Source: Methylobacterium oryzihabitans (GTDB taxonomy: Bacteria > Pseudomonadota > Alphaproteobacteria > Rhizobiales > Beijerinckiaceae). From it: DNA of 64,000 bases. The stretch lies in contig NZ_SACP01000016.1 of the NCBI RefSeq assembly GCF_004004555.2, positions 62,001-126,000 of the forward strand, written 5' to 3'. Below, one piece after another: positions 17,649-28,762 of the stretch (the first letter of the stretch is position 1; each line of letters begins with the position of its first letter). The position numbers were made by a program, and so were the translations under genes. Under the pieces are notes generated by a model. That model did not search any database. It was not told where the DNA came from and saw only the letters and a list, made by a program, of their open reading frames with translations.

Positions 17649-18230
17649 TCACAGCATGTAGCGGAACGCGACGAAGCCGAGAACCAGCACCACCGCGAAC
17701 AGCCCGGCCACGACGTTGAGGTGCCGGTCGAGGATGGTGCGGATGCTCACGCCGTAGCGGCCGACCAGGAAGGCGAGCAGGTAGAACCGCGCCCCGCGGG
17801 TGATCAGCGACAGCACGACGAACCAGAACAGGTCGTAGCCGGCGAACCCCGACGTGATGGTGACGAGCTTGTAGGGGATCGGCGTGAAGCCCTTCAGCAG
17901 GATCACCCAGTGGCCGTAATGGGCGTAGGCCTCGCGGAAGGTCTCGGCGCCCTTGTCGAGGCCGTAGAGGCGAAACAGCCAGCTTCCGACCGAATCGTAC
18001 AGCAGCGCCCCGATGGCGTAGCCGACGAGGCCGCCGACCACCGAGGTCAGCGTCGCGATGAGGGCGTAGCGATAGGCCCGGTCGGGCCGGCTCACCATCA
18101 TCGGCACCATCATCACGTCGGGCGGTACCGGGAAGAACGAACTCTCGGCGAAGGACACCGCCCCGAGCGCGTAGGGGGCGGAGGGACGCGCGGCGAGCGC
18201 GAGGATCCACTCGTAGAGGCGGCGGAGCAT
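17649..18230 (-). CDS. DedA/YqaA-family membrane protein
   Basis: 193 residues, four to five hydrophobic segments. The SNARE-associated (VTT) signatures are present: SFAESSFFPVPPDVMMVPM near the N-terminus, then HWVILLKGFTPIPYKLVTI and the closing glycine-arginine motif LAFLVGRYG. Family members act in lipid scrambling and membrane homeostasis; the YqaA branch is poorly studied. It forms a tight two-gene operon with dsbB (2-base gap). Confidence 0.88.
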   Translation of the reverse strand: MLRRLYEWILALAARPSAPYALGAVSFAESSFFPVPPDVMMVPMMVSRPDRAYRYALIATLTSVVGGLVGYAIGALLYDSVGSWLFRLYGLDKGAETFREAYAHYGHWVILLKGFTPIPYKLVTITSGFAGYDLFWFVVLSLITRGARFYLLAFLVGRYGVSIRTILDRHLNVVAGLFAVVLVLGFVAFRYML

Positions 18231-18340
18231 CGAGAGCCCTGGCTTGTCTTCGGAACCGCGCCCTTTGAGCACAGGATTGCGGCCTTGGCGAGATCCTTGG
18301 TGCACTGCAGCGAAGGAACTCCGCGTCAGTCCGCCCGCGA

Positions 18341-19305
18341 TCATTCCTCCAGGAAGGAGAAGCCCATGGTCCGGGCATGATAGTGCAGCCCGCCATCCTG
18401 CACGATCAGGAACCGGGCCCGGCCGCCGCCGTGGTTGTGGTGCGAGTGCGGGGCGCCCGGCGGCGTCACCAGGGTCGCCCACGGCGTCCAGTCGCAGCGG
18501 GCGCCGTCGACGGTCGAGAAGCAGGCCTCCCCCGTCACCGCGAGGGTGATCGCCGCCGAGTTGTGGCGGTGCGCCCGCTGGTGGGTGCCGGCCGGCAGGG
18601 TGTTCAGCGACAGTGTCAGGGTCGGCAGGATGTTGCGGCCCGCCTCCAGCCCGTCCGAGGAGAAGATCAGGGCGAGGCCGGAGGTCGCGGCGTTCGACGT
18701 GGCGGCGAAGATCAGCGCGAGCTGGCGCTCGATCTCGGCCGCCGGGTAATGGACCGGCGCCACCGGTTCGGCCGGGGGCCGCGAGGCGTCGTGGGCGAGC
18801 TGCGGCTCGTTGCCGACCAGCCACAGCACCGCCCGGCTCCCGGCCGCGTGCTCCACCGGGCCGCTAGGCAGCAGCATCACGTCGCCGGGGCCCCACGACA
18901 GCGTCTCGCCGCCGCAGCGGGTCGTGCCGGTGCCCGCGATGACGAAGGCGATCGTGCCGGTCGCCGGAAAATCGGTGGCGAGGGTCTCGCCGGCCGCGAT
19001 CGTGGCGTAGCGCGCCAGCATCAGCGGCGTGGTGGCGGGGAACGGGCAGGCCATGGCCAGCGACTGGTCGCAGGCGACGAGGCCGGTCGGCGTCTCGGGC
19101 GTCAGCGCCCGGGCGGCCTCGTCGGAGAAGACCCGGCCCGGCACCGGCGGCAGCTTGATGTTGAAGGCGTTGCCCGAGTTGAAGAACCGGGCCCGCGCCT
19201 GCGCGGGACCGGCCGGGTCGCGCGGGTGCTGGACCGGGAGGTCGGCCATATCGACCGGCACGCGATCCGCGTGATCGGGCTCGGCCCGTTCCGTGAAGGT
19301 CTCGG

Positions 19306-19309
<4 letters not shown>
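18341..19309 (-). CDS. Bicupin dioxygenase-like protein (gentisate dioxygenase type)
   Basis: 322 residues with two cupin folds. The C-terminal cupin is the conserved one: THQRAHRHNSAAITLAVTGE supplies the His-x-His metal ligands and APHSHHNHGGG supplies more histidines. The N-terminal cupin (TGTIAFVIAGTGTTRCGGE) lacks obvious His ligands. Gentisate and hydroxynaphthoate 1,2-dioxygenases, which open aromatic rings with Fe(II) and O2, share this layout; the sequence does not fix the substrate. It overlaps the amidohydrolase gene by ATGA and is third after the alpha/beta hydrolase and amidohydrolase genes. Confidence 0.78.
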
Positions 19310-20564
<1,255 letters not shown>

Positions 20565-20568
<4 letters not shown>

Positions 20569-21443
20569 GAGGTGCGCATGATCTGGCCCGGCAGCGCCCG
20601 CGGATCGCGGGGCAGCCAGCGCCCGGCCTCGACCTGCGCGATGAACTCGGCCAGCAGGGCGTTGAAGGCGGCGGGCTCCTCGAGATTCAGGGTGTGGCCG
20701 GTCTTCGGGAAGACCGAGAGGCCGCAGGCGGGGATCGTCTTCTTGAGGAAGATGCCGGGCTGGAGGCAGTGGTCGTCCTCGTCGCCGACCACCACCAGGG
20801 TCGGCACCGCCATCCGCTTCAATTCGTTCTCCAGGTCGTAGAAGGACGGCCGCCGGGCCTGGACGCCGCGCATCGTCATCGCGGCGCCGCGGTCGGAATG
20901 GGTGGCGAGGCGGTCGGCGAACTCGCGCCAGCCGCGCGGGTCCTTGTTCTGGAACTGCACCCGGCTGGCGCCGAGCGCGTAGATCTTCGCGAAGTCCTGC
21001 GCGCCCTGGCGCTCGAACCGGTCGGCGACCTCGCGCGAGACGCCACGGAAATACTCTTCGTGTTCCTTCTCGCAGCCGTAGCCGGCCCCGGCGATCGTGA
21101 GCGAGAGGGCGCGCTCGGGGGTGCGCAGCCCGACATGCAGGGTGCAGAACCCGCCCATCGACAGGCCGACGATATGGGCCTTGTCGATGCCGAGCCCATC
21201 GAGCACCGCGACCGCGTCGTCGGCGGCGAGGGCCTGCGAGTAGGCGTCGAGCCCGTCCGGCACGTCGGACGGCGGGTAGCCGCGCGCCGCATAGGTGATG
21301 CAGCGGTGGCGGCGGCTGAAGAACCGCAATTGCGGCTCCCACGACGCATGGTTGCCGCCGAATTCGTGGATGAACAGGATCGGGGTGCCTTCCCCCGCCT
21401 CCTCAACGTGCAGGGACACGCCGTCCCGGGTGATGATGTTCAT
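20565..21443 (-). CDS. Alpha/beta hydrolase
   Basis: 292 residues. Catalytic triad visible: Ser in GLSMGG, Asp in the VGDEDDHC region, His in PKTGHTLNLEEP. The oxyanion strand is ILFIHEFGGNHASW. The closest functional analogues are ring-product and enol-ester hydrolases of aromatic catabolism, which would fit its place directly upstream of the amidohydrolase and bicupin genes; that is inference. The frame is open upstream of 21443, but the ATG there gives the expected N-terminus. A 172-bp repeat separates it from the aminotransferase gene. Confidence 0.85.
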
Positions 21444-21466
21444 CGATAGGATTCCCTTGGCTGCCA

Positions 21467-21638
21467 CCTTTCCCGGACGACTGGAACGAAGTGGAAGGAG
21501 ATCCGGGATCCAGCACGATGAAGTCGCGAAGCGTCCTTGTGCAGCAGCAGCGCCGACAGGTTGAGCCGCTTCGCGGCAGCTTCTTCCATCTGGATCCCGG
21601 GTCGCATTCCGCTTGCGCTGCATGCGCCCGGGAAAGGG
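21467..21638. repeat. 172-bp inverted-terminal-repeat element, copy B
   Basis: Second full copy of the element at 16920-17090, in the same orientation. Shared blocks include TTTCCCGGACGACTGGA at the left end, GGAAGGAGATCCGGGA, AGTCGCGAAGCGTC, and GCATGCGCCCGGGAAAGGG at the right end. The centre differs. It sits inside the catabolic operon, between the alpha/beta hydrolase and aminotransferase genes, and may break the transcript there. Confidence 0.75.
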
Positions 21639-21647
21639 CGAGGGTGG

Positions 21648-22790
21648 TCAGAATTGCGGCGGCAGGTCGTTCAGGGTGCGGGCCTCGGCGGCCAGGGCCG
21701 GCAGCAGCTCGCAGAACTTCTCCACCCACGGCGTCGGGACCGAGGTCGAGACCTTGACGAAGCGGTCGCCGAACCGGGCGGTGTGGTAGGTGCCCTGGCG
21801 GATCATGATGCCGTGGCGGCGGTAGCACTCGACCAGCGCCTCGGGCCGGATCCCGGCCCCGACCGTCTCCAGCACCAGGAAGTTGCCGTGCGAGGGGAAG
21901 ACCGGCAGGGCCAGCCCCTCGACCCGGCCTGCCGCCTCGCGGATCATCGCCTTGTTGGCCCGGTCGATGCGGCGGACCTCGGCCATCCATTCCGGCTTGA
22001 CCGCGAGCCCGGCGCCGGCGGCCGCCTGGGCGACGACGCTGGCGCCGAGCACGCTCGTGGTGCGGGCCGAGAACTCCTCGAACAGGGCAGGGGAGGCGAC
22101 CAGTGCGCCGATCCGCAGCCCGGCGAGGCCGAGCCACTTCGAGAAGCTCAGCGACACCACCGCGCCCTCGGGGGCGGCGTGCAGCGCCGGGTGGTGGCCG
22201 TCGGCGAAGTCCCGGTAGGTGCAGTCGTGGACGAGCAGCGCGCCGCATTCCCGCGCGATGGCCGCGAAGCTCTCGATCTCCTCGCGGGTGTAGCGGATGC
22301 CGAGCGGGTTGTTGGGATCGACGAGGTAGATGATCGCCGTGCGCTCGTCGACGTTCGCCCGCAGCGCCTCGGCGGTGAGCCGGTAGCCGCAGGCCGGATC
22401 GTAGATCGGGATCTCGATCACCGTGGCGCCGGCCTGCTCGGCGAACAGGCACGGCCACTTCCAGGTCGGGTCGGTGGTGACGAAGGTGGTGCCGAGCCGG
22501 CAGCGGGCGCGGCAGACCATCGCGAGCGCGTTGACGCCGCCCTCGGTCACCAGCGCCTCGGCGCCGGGCGTGCCGAGATCGGCGACGATCGCGGCCCGCA
22601 GGGACTCGAAGCCGAGGGGCGGCGCGTAGGCGTTGTAGGCGCCGTCCTCGATCGCCTGCAGCATCGCGGCGCGGACCGCCGGATGCGCCTCGATGTGGTT
22701 GGTGTTCTGCCCGAGCCAGATCAGGCCCGGCGTCGCCGACAGTTCGTCGAAGTAGCGGTTGCGGACCAGAGCCGCCGAGGTCGCGGCCAT
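21648..22790 (-). CDS. PLP-dependent class I/II aminotransferase
   Basis: 380 residues, fold type I. The PLP lysine is in LSFSKWLGLAGLRIGA (SxxK followed by the conserved Arg). The other family landmarks are YNAYAPPLGFESLRAAI, YLVDPNNPLGIRYT and VHDCTYRDF (Asp contacting the pyridine nitrogen). The start follows the SDR stop by one base. Substrate is unknown. It is reminiscent of aminotransferases acting on amino-acid-like intermediates in catabolic gene clusters such as this one. Confidence 0.88.
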   Translation of the reverse strand: MAATSAALVRNRYFDELSATPGLIWLGQNTNHIEAHPAVRAAMLQAIEDGAYNAYAPPLGFESLRAAIVADLGTPGAEALVTEGGVNALAMVCRARCRLGTTFVTTDPTWKWPCLFAEQAGATVIEIPIYDPACGYRLTAEALRANVDERTAIIYLVDPNNPLGIRYTREEIESFAAIARECGALLVHDCTYRDFADGHHPALHAAPEGAVVSLSFSKWLGLAGLRIGALVASPALFEEFSARTTSVLGASVVAQAAAGAGLAVKPEWMAEVRRIDRANKAMIREAAGRVEGLALPVFPSHGNFLVLETVGAGIRPEALVECYRRHGIMIRQGTYHTARFGDRFVKVSTSVPTPWVEKFCELLPALAAEARTLNDLPPQF

Positions 22791-22791
22791 C

Positions 22792-23571
22792 TCAGATCAC
22801 CGAGCCGCGCGCGGCGATGCCGCCGTCGATGGTGACGACGGTGCCGGTGATGTAGCCCGCCCGCGGCGAGGCCAGGAAGGCGCAGAGGTCCGCGACCTCC
22901 TCCGAGGTGGCGGGACGCTTGCCCGGGTACTTGTCGAACAGCTCCTGCCAGCGCGCCTCGTCGCCGAGCATGTCGATCGCCTTGCGCTTCATGATCTTGA
23001 GCATGCGGTCGGTGGCGACCGGGCCGGGATTGACCGCGACCACCCGCACGCCGTGGTCGAGGCTGCGGCCGCCCAGCGCCTTGGTGAACGACATCAGGGC
23101 GGCGTTGCCGGTCGAGCCGGCGATGTAGCTCGCGTCCCAGTTCTCGCCCGAGTTGCCGATGACGTTGACGATGACGCCGCCGCGGGCCTTCAGGCGCGGA
23201 TAGTACAGCCGCGACAGGGTGATGTAGCCGAACACCTTGAGGTCGAAGCCCCGGCGCCAGTCGGCCTCGCCCAGCACTTCGATCGAGCCGGCCGGGATGT
23301 CGCCGGCATTGTTGACCAGGATGTCGACGTTGCCCGCCGCCTCGGCCAGTTGCTCCATCGCGGCGGGGCTCGACAGGTCGAGGGCGTGGATTGTGACGCG
23401 CACGCCGTACTCGGCCTCCAGGCTGCGCTTGGCCTCCTCCATCGCGGCGCCGTTGCGGGCGGCCAGGTGCAGGTGGCAGCCTTCGGCGGCGAACACCCGG
23501 GCGACGGCGAGGCCGATGCCCTTCGAGGCGCCGGTAACGAGGGCGGTCTTGTCGGTGAGGTCGAGCTGCAC
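22792..23571 (-). CDS. SDR-family protein without the usual Tyr/Lys catalytic pair
   Basis: 259 residues; the GTG start at 23571 is supported by GGGAGAA upstream. The Rossmann cofactor motif TGASKGIG and the NNAG motif (LVNNAGDIP) are intact, so NAD(P) binding is likely. At the active site, however, YxxxK is missing: aligning STGNAALMSFTKAL on the canonical YxxxKAAL-type segment puts Gly at the Tyr position and Asn at the Lys position, and the usual Ser is also changed (NVIGNSG). A Tyr three residues upstream (ASYIAG) does not restore the spacing. First gene of the leftward arm of the GntR locus. Confidence 0.82.
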   Translation of the reverse strand: MQLDLTDKTALVTGASKGIGLAVARVFAAEGCHLHLAARNGAAMEEAKRSLEAEYGVRVTIHALDLSSPAAMEQLAEAAGNVDILVNNAGDIPAGSIEVLGEADWRRGFDLKVFGYITLSRLYYPRLKARGGVIVNVIGNSGENWDASYIAGSTGNAALMSFTKALGGRSLDHGVRVVAVNPGPVATDRMLKIMKRKAIDMLGDEARWQELFDKYPGKRPATSEEVADLCAFLASPRAGYITGTVVTIDGGIAARGSVI

Positions 23572-23591
23572 GGAGTTCTCCCGGCGTGCGG

Positions 23592-23624
23592 TTGGTATGC
23601 ATGGCGCAGCAAGTTGCATACCAA
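23592..23624. promoter_or_regulatory. Inverted repeat upstream of the SDR gene
   Basis: TTGGTATGCA (23592-23601) and TGCATACCAA (23615-23624) form perfect 10-bp arms around 13 bases. It lies 21-53 bases before the SDR start and just after the gntR stop. The arms resemble the GTATAC-type half-sites of FCD regulators, so a second GntR operator is plausible; a terminator for gntR is the alternative, but no T-run follows. Confidence 0.45.
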
Positions 23625-23636
23625 GCCGGAGCTTCT

Positions 23637-24356
23637 TCACTCGAAGGCGGCGAGGAAGTCGAGCAGGTTGTCGCCCAGCAGCGCGACGTGGTCGCGCATC
23701 GCGCGGTGCGCCGCCTCCGGGTCGTGGGCGAGGATCGCCCGCATGATCGCCTCGTGCTCGCGGATCGTGTCGGCCATCCGGTTCGGCATCCGGGTCACCC
23801 GGCGGCGGTAGGCGGCGACCTGGTTGCGCAGGCGCCGGGTCTGGTCGGCCAGGAAGGCGTTGCGCGACGCCTCGTAGATCGCCTCGTGGAACTCCTGGTT
23901 GACGTCGTAGAAGGCGTCGGCGTCGCGCCCCTCCACCAGGGCGACAAGCCGTTGACGGATCGGCTCGATCGTCGCCGCCCAGGTCGGCGGCACCCGCCGG
24001 GCCGCGAGCCGCGCGCACAGCCCCTCCAGCTCGGCCATGACCTGGAACATCTCGATCAGCGCGTGCGGGCCGATGCTGCGCACCACCGCGCCCTGGCGCC
24101 CGCGCAGCTCCACCAGATGGCTCGCCGCGAGCAGCCGGAACGCCTCCCGGACCGGCGTGCGCGACACGCCGTAGCGCAGGGCGATCTCCTGCTCGTCGAG
24201 GCGGCAGCCGGGTTCGAGGTGGCCGGCCGCGATGGCGGCCTCCAGCCGCTGGCGCAGGCTCTCCGCCAGGGTGAGGCCGGGGACGGATGGCGGCCCGGGA
24301 CGCTCGTCGTCGAGCCTGATGACGCCATTTTGTGCGCGTGGTGCCATCTTATGCAT
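23637..24356 (-). CDS. GntR/FCD-family transcriptional regulator
   Basis: 239 residues. The winged helix-turn-helix occupies about residues 28-95 (LAESLRQRLEAAIAAG, then SRTPVREAFRLLAASHLVEL, the family signature). The FCD ligand-binding domain follows, with its metal/ligand residues in ELEGLCARLAAR, DVNQEFHEAIYEAS and EHEAIMRAI. It lies between the two divergent halves of a catabolic locus, and a GTATAC palindrome precedes its own start, so it probably represses itself and the adjacent operons until the substrate or an acid intermediate binds. Confidence 0.92.
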   Translation of the reverse strand: MHKMAPRAQNGVIRLDDERPGPPSVPGLTLAESLRQRLEAAIAAGHLEPGCRLDEQEIALRYGVSRTPVREAFRLLAASHLVELRGRQGAVVRSIGPHALIEMFQVMAELEGLCARLAARRVPPTWAATIEPIRQRLVALVEGRDADAFYDVNQEFHEAIYEASRNAFLADQTRRLRNQVAAYRRRVTRMPNRMADTIREHEAIMRAILAHDPEAAHRAMRDHVALLGDNLLDFLAAFE

Positions 24357-24371
24357 CTCTGTGCGGGATCA

Positions 24372-24381
24372 ATGTATACAT
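24372..24381. promoter_or_regulatory. Putative GntR operator ATGTATACAT
   Basis: Perfect 10-base palindrome ATGTATACAT, 15 bases upstream of the gntR ATG in the divergent gntR-transporter region. GTATAC-centred palindromes are known operators of FadR/FCD-type GntR proteins. A partial match (TTATACAAG) is at 24544, close to the transporter start. Confidence 0.55.
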
Positions 24382-24571
24382 AAGCGTCGATCCAGTCCCC
24401 GTGCGCCAGCAGGACGGCGCCGGCCTCGCCTGCGGATCCTCCTAGCCAGAACCGTACCGAAGCCCGGCCGGCTCCTCTGGCATAGCCGTTGCAGAGATCC
24501 GGGCATCGCGGCCGGCGCTCGGGCATGCCCGAGGCGGCCTTCATTATACAAGAACCCGAAAGGCATCTCAC

Positions 24572-25419
<848 letters not shown>

Positions 25420-25423
<4 letters not shown>

Positions 25424-26196
25424 GCGCCCTGACGCCGGCGGCCCGCCGCTTCGACCCCGCCGAGTGGGAGGCGCGCGTCGCGCTCGCCGCCTGCTACCGC
25501 ATGGTGGCGCAGCTCGGCCTCGACGACCTGATCTACAACCACATCTCGGCCCGCATCCCCGGTCGCGAGAACGAGTTCCTCATCAACCCCTACGGGCTGC
25601 TGTTCGACGAGATCACCGCGTCGAGCCTCGTGAGGATCGACGTCGACGGGCGCATCCTCGACGACACGCCCCATACGGTGAACCTCGCCGCCTTCGTGAT
25701 CCACGCGGCGATCCACAAGACGGGCAACGAGGCGGCCTGCGTGCTGCACACCCACTCGGATGCCAGCGTCGCGGTGTCGGGCCAGGAGAAGGGGCTGCTG
25801 CCGCTGAGCCAGTTCGCGATGCGGTTCTACGACCGGCAGGCCTTCCACGATTACGAGGGCGTGGCGATCGACCTCGACGAGCAGCAGCGCCTCGTGCGCG
25901 ACCTCGGGCCCCACAAGGTCATGCTGATGCGCAACCACGGCATCCTCACGGTCGGCCGCACGCCCGGCGAGGCGTTCATGCTGCTGTACTACTTCGAGCG
26001 CGCCGCGCGCATCCAGCTCGACATGCAGGCCGCCGCCGCCGCCGGCGCCGCCCTGGTGATCCCGCCGCACGAGGTCTGCGAGCGCGCCGCGCGCCAGTTC
26101 TGGGAGCAGCACGGCGACATCCTGATCCCCGGCGAGCGCGAGTGGCCGGCGCTGATGCGCCGGCTCGACCGCACCGACCCCTCCTACCGCCACTGA
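25420..26196 (+). CDS. Class II aldolase/adducin-family protein
   Basis: 258 residues. The zinc-binding histidines are in VLHTHSDASVAVSG and MRNHGILTVG, and the N-terminal YNHISARIPG is the family hallmark. Members cleave or decarboxylate small hydroxy-acids and sugar phosphates, or act as decarboxylases late in pyridine-type degradation pathways; the exact reaction is not deducible. It starts in ATGA overlap with the ATPase gene, so the enzyme is embedded inside a transporter operon, which suggests it works on the imported compound. Confidence 0.87.
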
Positions 26197-26211
26197 CCCA
26201 GGAGACCTCCG

Positions 26212-27213
26212 ATGCTGAAGCGCCGTCACCTCCTCGCCGCCTTCGCCGCCGCGCTCCTTGCCGGCCCCGCTGCCGCCGCCGAGCCGGTCAAGGCGAGCCT
26301 GCGCCTCAAGTGGCTGCCGCAGGCGCAGTTCGCCGGGTTCTACGTCGCGGCCCAGAAGGGCTACTACAAGGCGGAAGGGCTCGACCTGACCATCAACCCG
26401 GGCGGGCCGAACCTGCTGACGGAGAACCTCGTCGCCACCGGCGCCGACACGTTCGGCCTCTCGGGCGGCTCCGACAGCGTGTTCGCCGCCCGCGACAAGG
26501 GGCTGCCGGTGGTCTGCATCGGCGTCTCGCATCAGGTCACGCCGTTCGTTTTCGTCACCCGCAAGGACGGGCCGGTGAAGACGCTCCAGGACTTCAAGGG
26601 CCGCACCGTCACCACCTGGTTCACCGGCGCCAACCACGTCCTCAACGCGATCCTGGCCAAGGAGGGGATCAAGCCCGACGAGGTGAAGATCCAGCCGCAG
26701 CAGGTCAGCGTCACCCCGTTCGTCGACGGCGCCACCGACGTCGCCACCGCGACCTACTACAACGAACTCTACGCCATCCAGAGCCGCGTGGGTAAGGACA
26801 ACCTGCGCACCTTCGTCGCCGAGGATTACGGCGTCACCTTCCCGCGGGACACGCTGATCGTCTCCGAGACGACGCTGCGGGACAAGCCCGACCTCGTGAA
26901 GGGCTTCCTGCGCGCCTCGATCCGCGGCTGGCGCGACGCCTTCGCCGACCCGAAGGGCGCCGTCGACACCGTGATGGCGATCGCCCCGACCCTCGACCGC
27001 GCGCACCAGGACTTCATGCTGACCGAGGTCAAGCGCCTGATGACCGCGGGCGCCGCCAAGGAGCGCGGCCTGTTCGCCATCGATCCCGACGCGCTCGCCA
27101 AGGCCCAGGACCTGCTGCTCCAGGCCAAGGTCGTCGCCAAGCCGGTCGACCTGAAGGCGGCGTTCGATTCCCGCGCCCTCGACGCCCTGTCCGCCGCGGA
27201 CCGCCAGCTGTGA
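26212..27213 (+). CDS. NMT1/THI5-type ABC transporter substrate-binding protein
   Basis: 333 residues. A Sec signal peptide (KRRHLLAAFAAALLAGPAAAA) precedes a binding domain of the NMT1/THI5-like kind, beginning SLRLKWLPQAQFAGFYVA with AQKGYYKAEGLDL. Family members bind thiamine pyrimidine precursors, riboflavin-like compounds, sulfonates or other small aromatics. Located 15 bases after the aldolase gene, and overlapping the first permease by GTGA. Confidence 0.9.
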   Translation: MLKRRHLLAAFAAALLAGPAAAAEPVKASLRLKWLPQAQFAGFYVAAQKGYYKAEGLDLTINPGGPNLLTENLVATGADTFGLSGGSDSVFAARDKGLPVVCIGVSHQVTPFVFVTRKDGPVKTLQDFKGRTVTTWFTGANHVLNAILAKEGIKPDEVKIQPQQVSVTPFVDGATDVATATYYNELYAIQSRVGKDNLRTFVAEDYGVTFPRDTLIVSETTLRDKPDLVKGFLRASIRGWRDAFADPKGAVDTVMAIAPTLDRAHQDFMLTEVKRLMTAGAAKERGLFAIDPDALAKAQDLLLQAKVVAKPVDLKAAFDSRALDALSAADRQL

Positions 27214-28010
27214 GCGCCGCCCTCGCGGCGGCCGCGCCGCCCGCCGGCCGGCGCGGCCATCCCCTCGTCCGCCGGATCGGCGGGCGGGTCCTGGCGCTGC
27301 TCGCGGTCGCGCTGGCCTGGGAGGGGCTGGTGCTGCTGTTCGGCATCCGGCCGTTCTACCTGCCGCGGCTGTCCAGCGTGCTCGGCGCGATCCTGGCGAC
27401 GCCGGGCGCCTACGCCGCCGGCTTCCTGCGCACGCTCGCCGAGACCCTGATCGGCTTCGTCGCCGGCGGCGCCTTCGGAGTGGCGATCGCGGTGGCGTTC
27501 CTGCGCCTGCGCGCCCTGCGCGAACTGGTCTTCCCGCTCTTCGTGGTGTCGCAGACGATTCCGGTCATCGCCTTCGGGGCGCTGGTGGTGCTGTGGTTCG
27601 GCAACACGCTGCTGGCGAAGGCCGTCATCGCCTTCTACCTCACGTTCTTCCCTGTCACCGTGAACGCGCTGATCGGCCTCGAATCGGTCGATCCGCGCCA
27701 GATCGCCCTGATGCGCAGCTTCGGCGCCGCGCCGCGCCAGATCCTGCTGCAGCTGCAACTGCCGAGCGCCCTGCCGCAGATCTTCGTGGCGCTCCGGCTC
27801 GCCGCCTCGCTCAGCCTCGTCGGCGCCATCGTCGGCGAGTGGTTCGGCGACACGACCGGGCTCGGCGTGCTGCTGCTCCAGGCGATGTACAACGAGAACG
27901 TCGTGGCGATCTGGGCCGCGCTCCTGGTCTCGGCGCTGCTCGGCACCGGCTTCTACGCCGCGGTCGCCGCGCTGGAGCGCCGCCTCGTGTTCTGGGGAGC
28001 CGAGCAATGA
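27210..28010 (+). CDS. ABC transporter permease 1 (SsuC/ThiX-like)
   Basis: 266 residues, GTG start overlapping the binding-protein stop. About six membrane spans. The EAA coupling loop is LMRSFGAAPRQILLQLQLPSALPQI, which contacts the ATPase. It pairs with the next gene, another permease of the same family; two distinct permeases suggest a heterodimeric channel instead of the usual homodimer. Confidence 0.9.
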   Translation: MSAALAAAAPPAGRRGHPLVRRIGGRVLALLAVALAWEGLVLLFGIRPFYLPRLSSVLGAILATPGAYAAGFLRTLAETLIGFVAGGAFGVAIAVAFLRLRALRELVFPLFVVSQTIPVIAFGALVVLWFGNTLLAKAVIAFYLTFFPVTVNALIGLESVDPRQIALMRSFGAAPRQILLQLQLPSALPQIFVALRLAASLSLVGAIVGEWFGDTTGLGVLLLQAMYNENVVAIWAALLVSALLGTGFYAAVAALERRLVFWGAEQ

Positions 28011-28762
28011 CGGCCCAAAGATCCCTCGCCGTGCAGCGCGGCGTCCTCGGCGCGCTGCTGCTGATCGGGCTGTGGGAGGGGGTCGCCCGCGGCTTCGCAC
28101 TGCCGGCCTACGTCCTGCCGGCGATGAGCGACGTGCTCGTCGGCGTGTGGGCCAAGCGCACGATGCTCGCCGAGGCCGCCGCCTACACCCTCGCCGAGGC
28201 GCTGCTCGGCTACGCGCTCGGCGCCCTGATCGGCATCGGCCTCGCGGTCGCCCTGTCGTTGATCCCGGCTGTGCGCGGCTTCGTCGTCACCGCGGTGACG
28301 GCGGTCAACTCGGTGCCGGTGGTGGCCTACTCGCCGCTGATCCTGCTGTGGTTCGGCATCGGCGTCGCCTCCAAGGTGGTGATGGTGGCGCTCGCCGTCA
28401 GCTTCACGCTCTTCCTCTCGACGCTCGCCGGCCTCGACCGGGTCGACCGCCGCAGCGTCGACCTGATGCGCAGCTTCGGCGCCGGGCGCCTCGCCCTGCT
28501 GTGGCGCCTGCGCCTGCCGACCGCCCTGCCGCTGATCCTCGCCGGGCTGCGGGTCTCCACGGTGCGCAGCATCATCGTGGCGATCGTCACCGAGATGCTC
28601 GGCGCCTATGGCGGCCTCGGATGGGTGATCTATCAGGCCGTGCTCCAGATCGACTTCGTGCAGGTCTGGGCGGCGATCGTCGTCGCCTCCGCCGCGAGCC
28701 TGCTGTTCTTCGGCCTCGTCGGCTTCGCCGAGCGCCGGCTGCTGTTCTGGAGAGCGACATGA
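28007..28762 (+). CDS. ABC transporter permease 2 (SsuC/ThiX-like)
   Basis: 251 residues, ATGA overlap with permease 1. It has the same topology and EAA loop (LMRSFGAGRLALLWRLRLP) and is clearly a paralogue of permease 1; a duplication within the operon is likely. It overlaps the flavin monooxygenase gene by ATGA, extending the translationally coupled chain. Confidence 0.9.
   Translation: MTAQRSLAVQRGVLGALLLIGLWEGVARGFALPAYVLPAMSDVLVGVWAKRTMLAEAAAYTLAEALLGYALGALIGIGLAVALSLIPAVRGFVVTAVTAVNSVPVVAYSPLILLWFGIGVASKVVMVALAVSFTLFLSTLAGLDRVDRRSVDLMRSFGAGRLALLWRLRLPTALPLILAGLRVSTVRSIIVAIVTEMLGAYGGLGWVIYQAVLQIDFVQVWAAIVVASAASLLFFGLVGFAERRLLFWRAT

Noticed and set aside
24382-24571. THI-box or other riboswitch ahead of the NMT1-type importer
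   Set aside because: No TPP, preQ1 or FMN riboswitch core could be recognised in the 190 bases before the ATPase gene.
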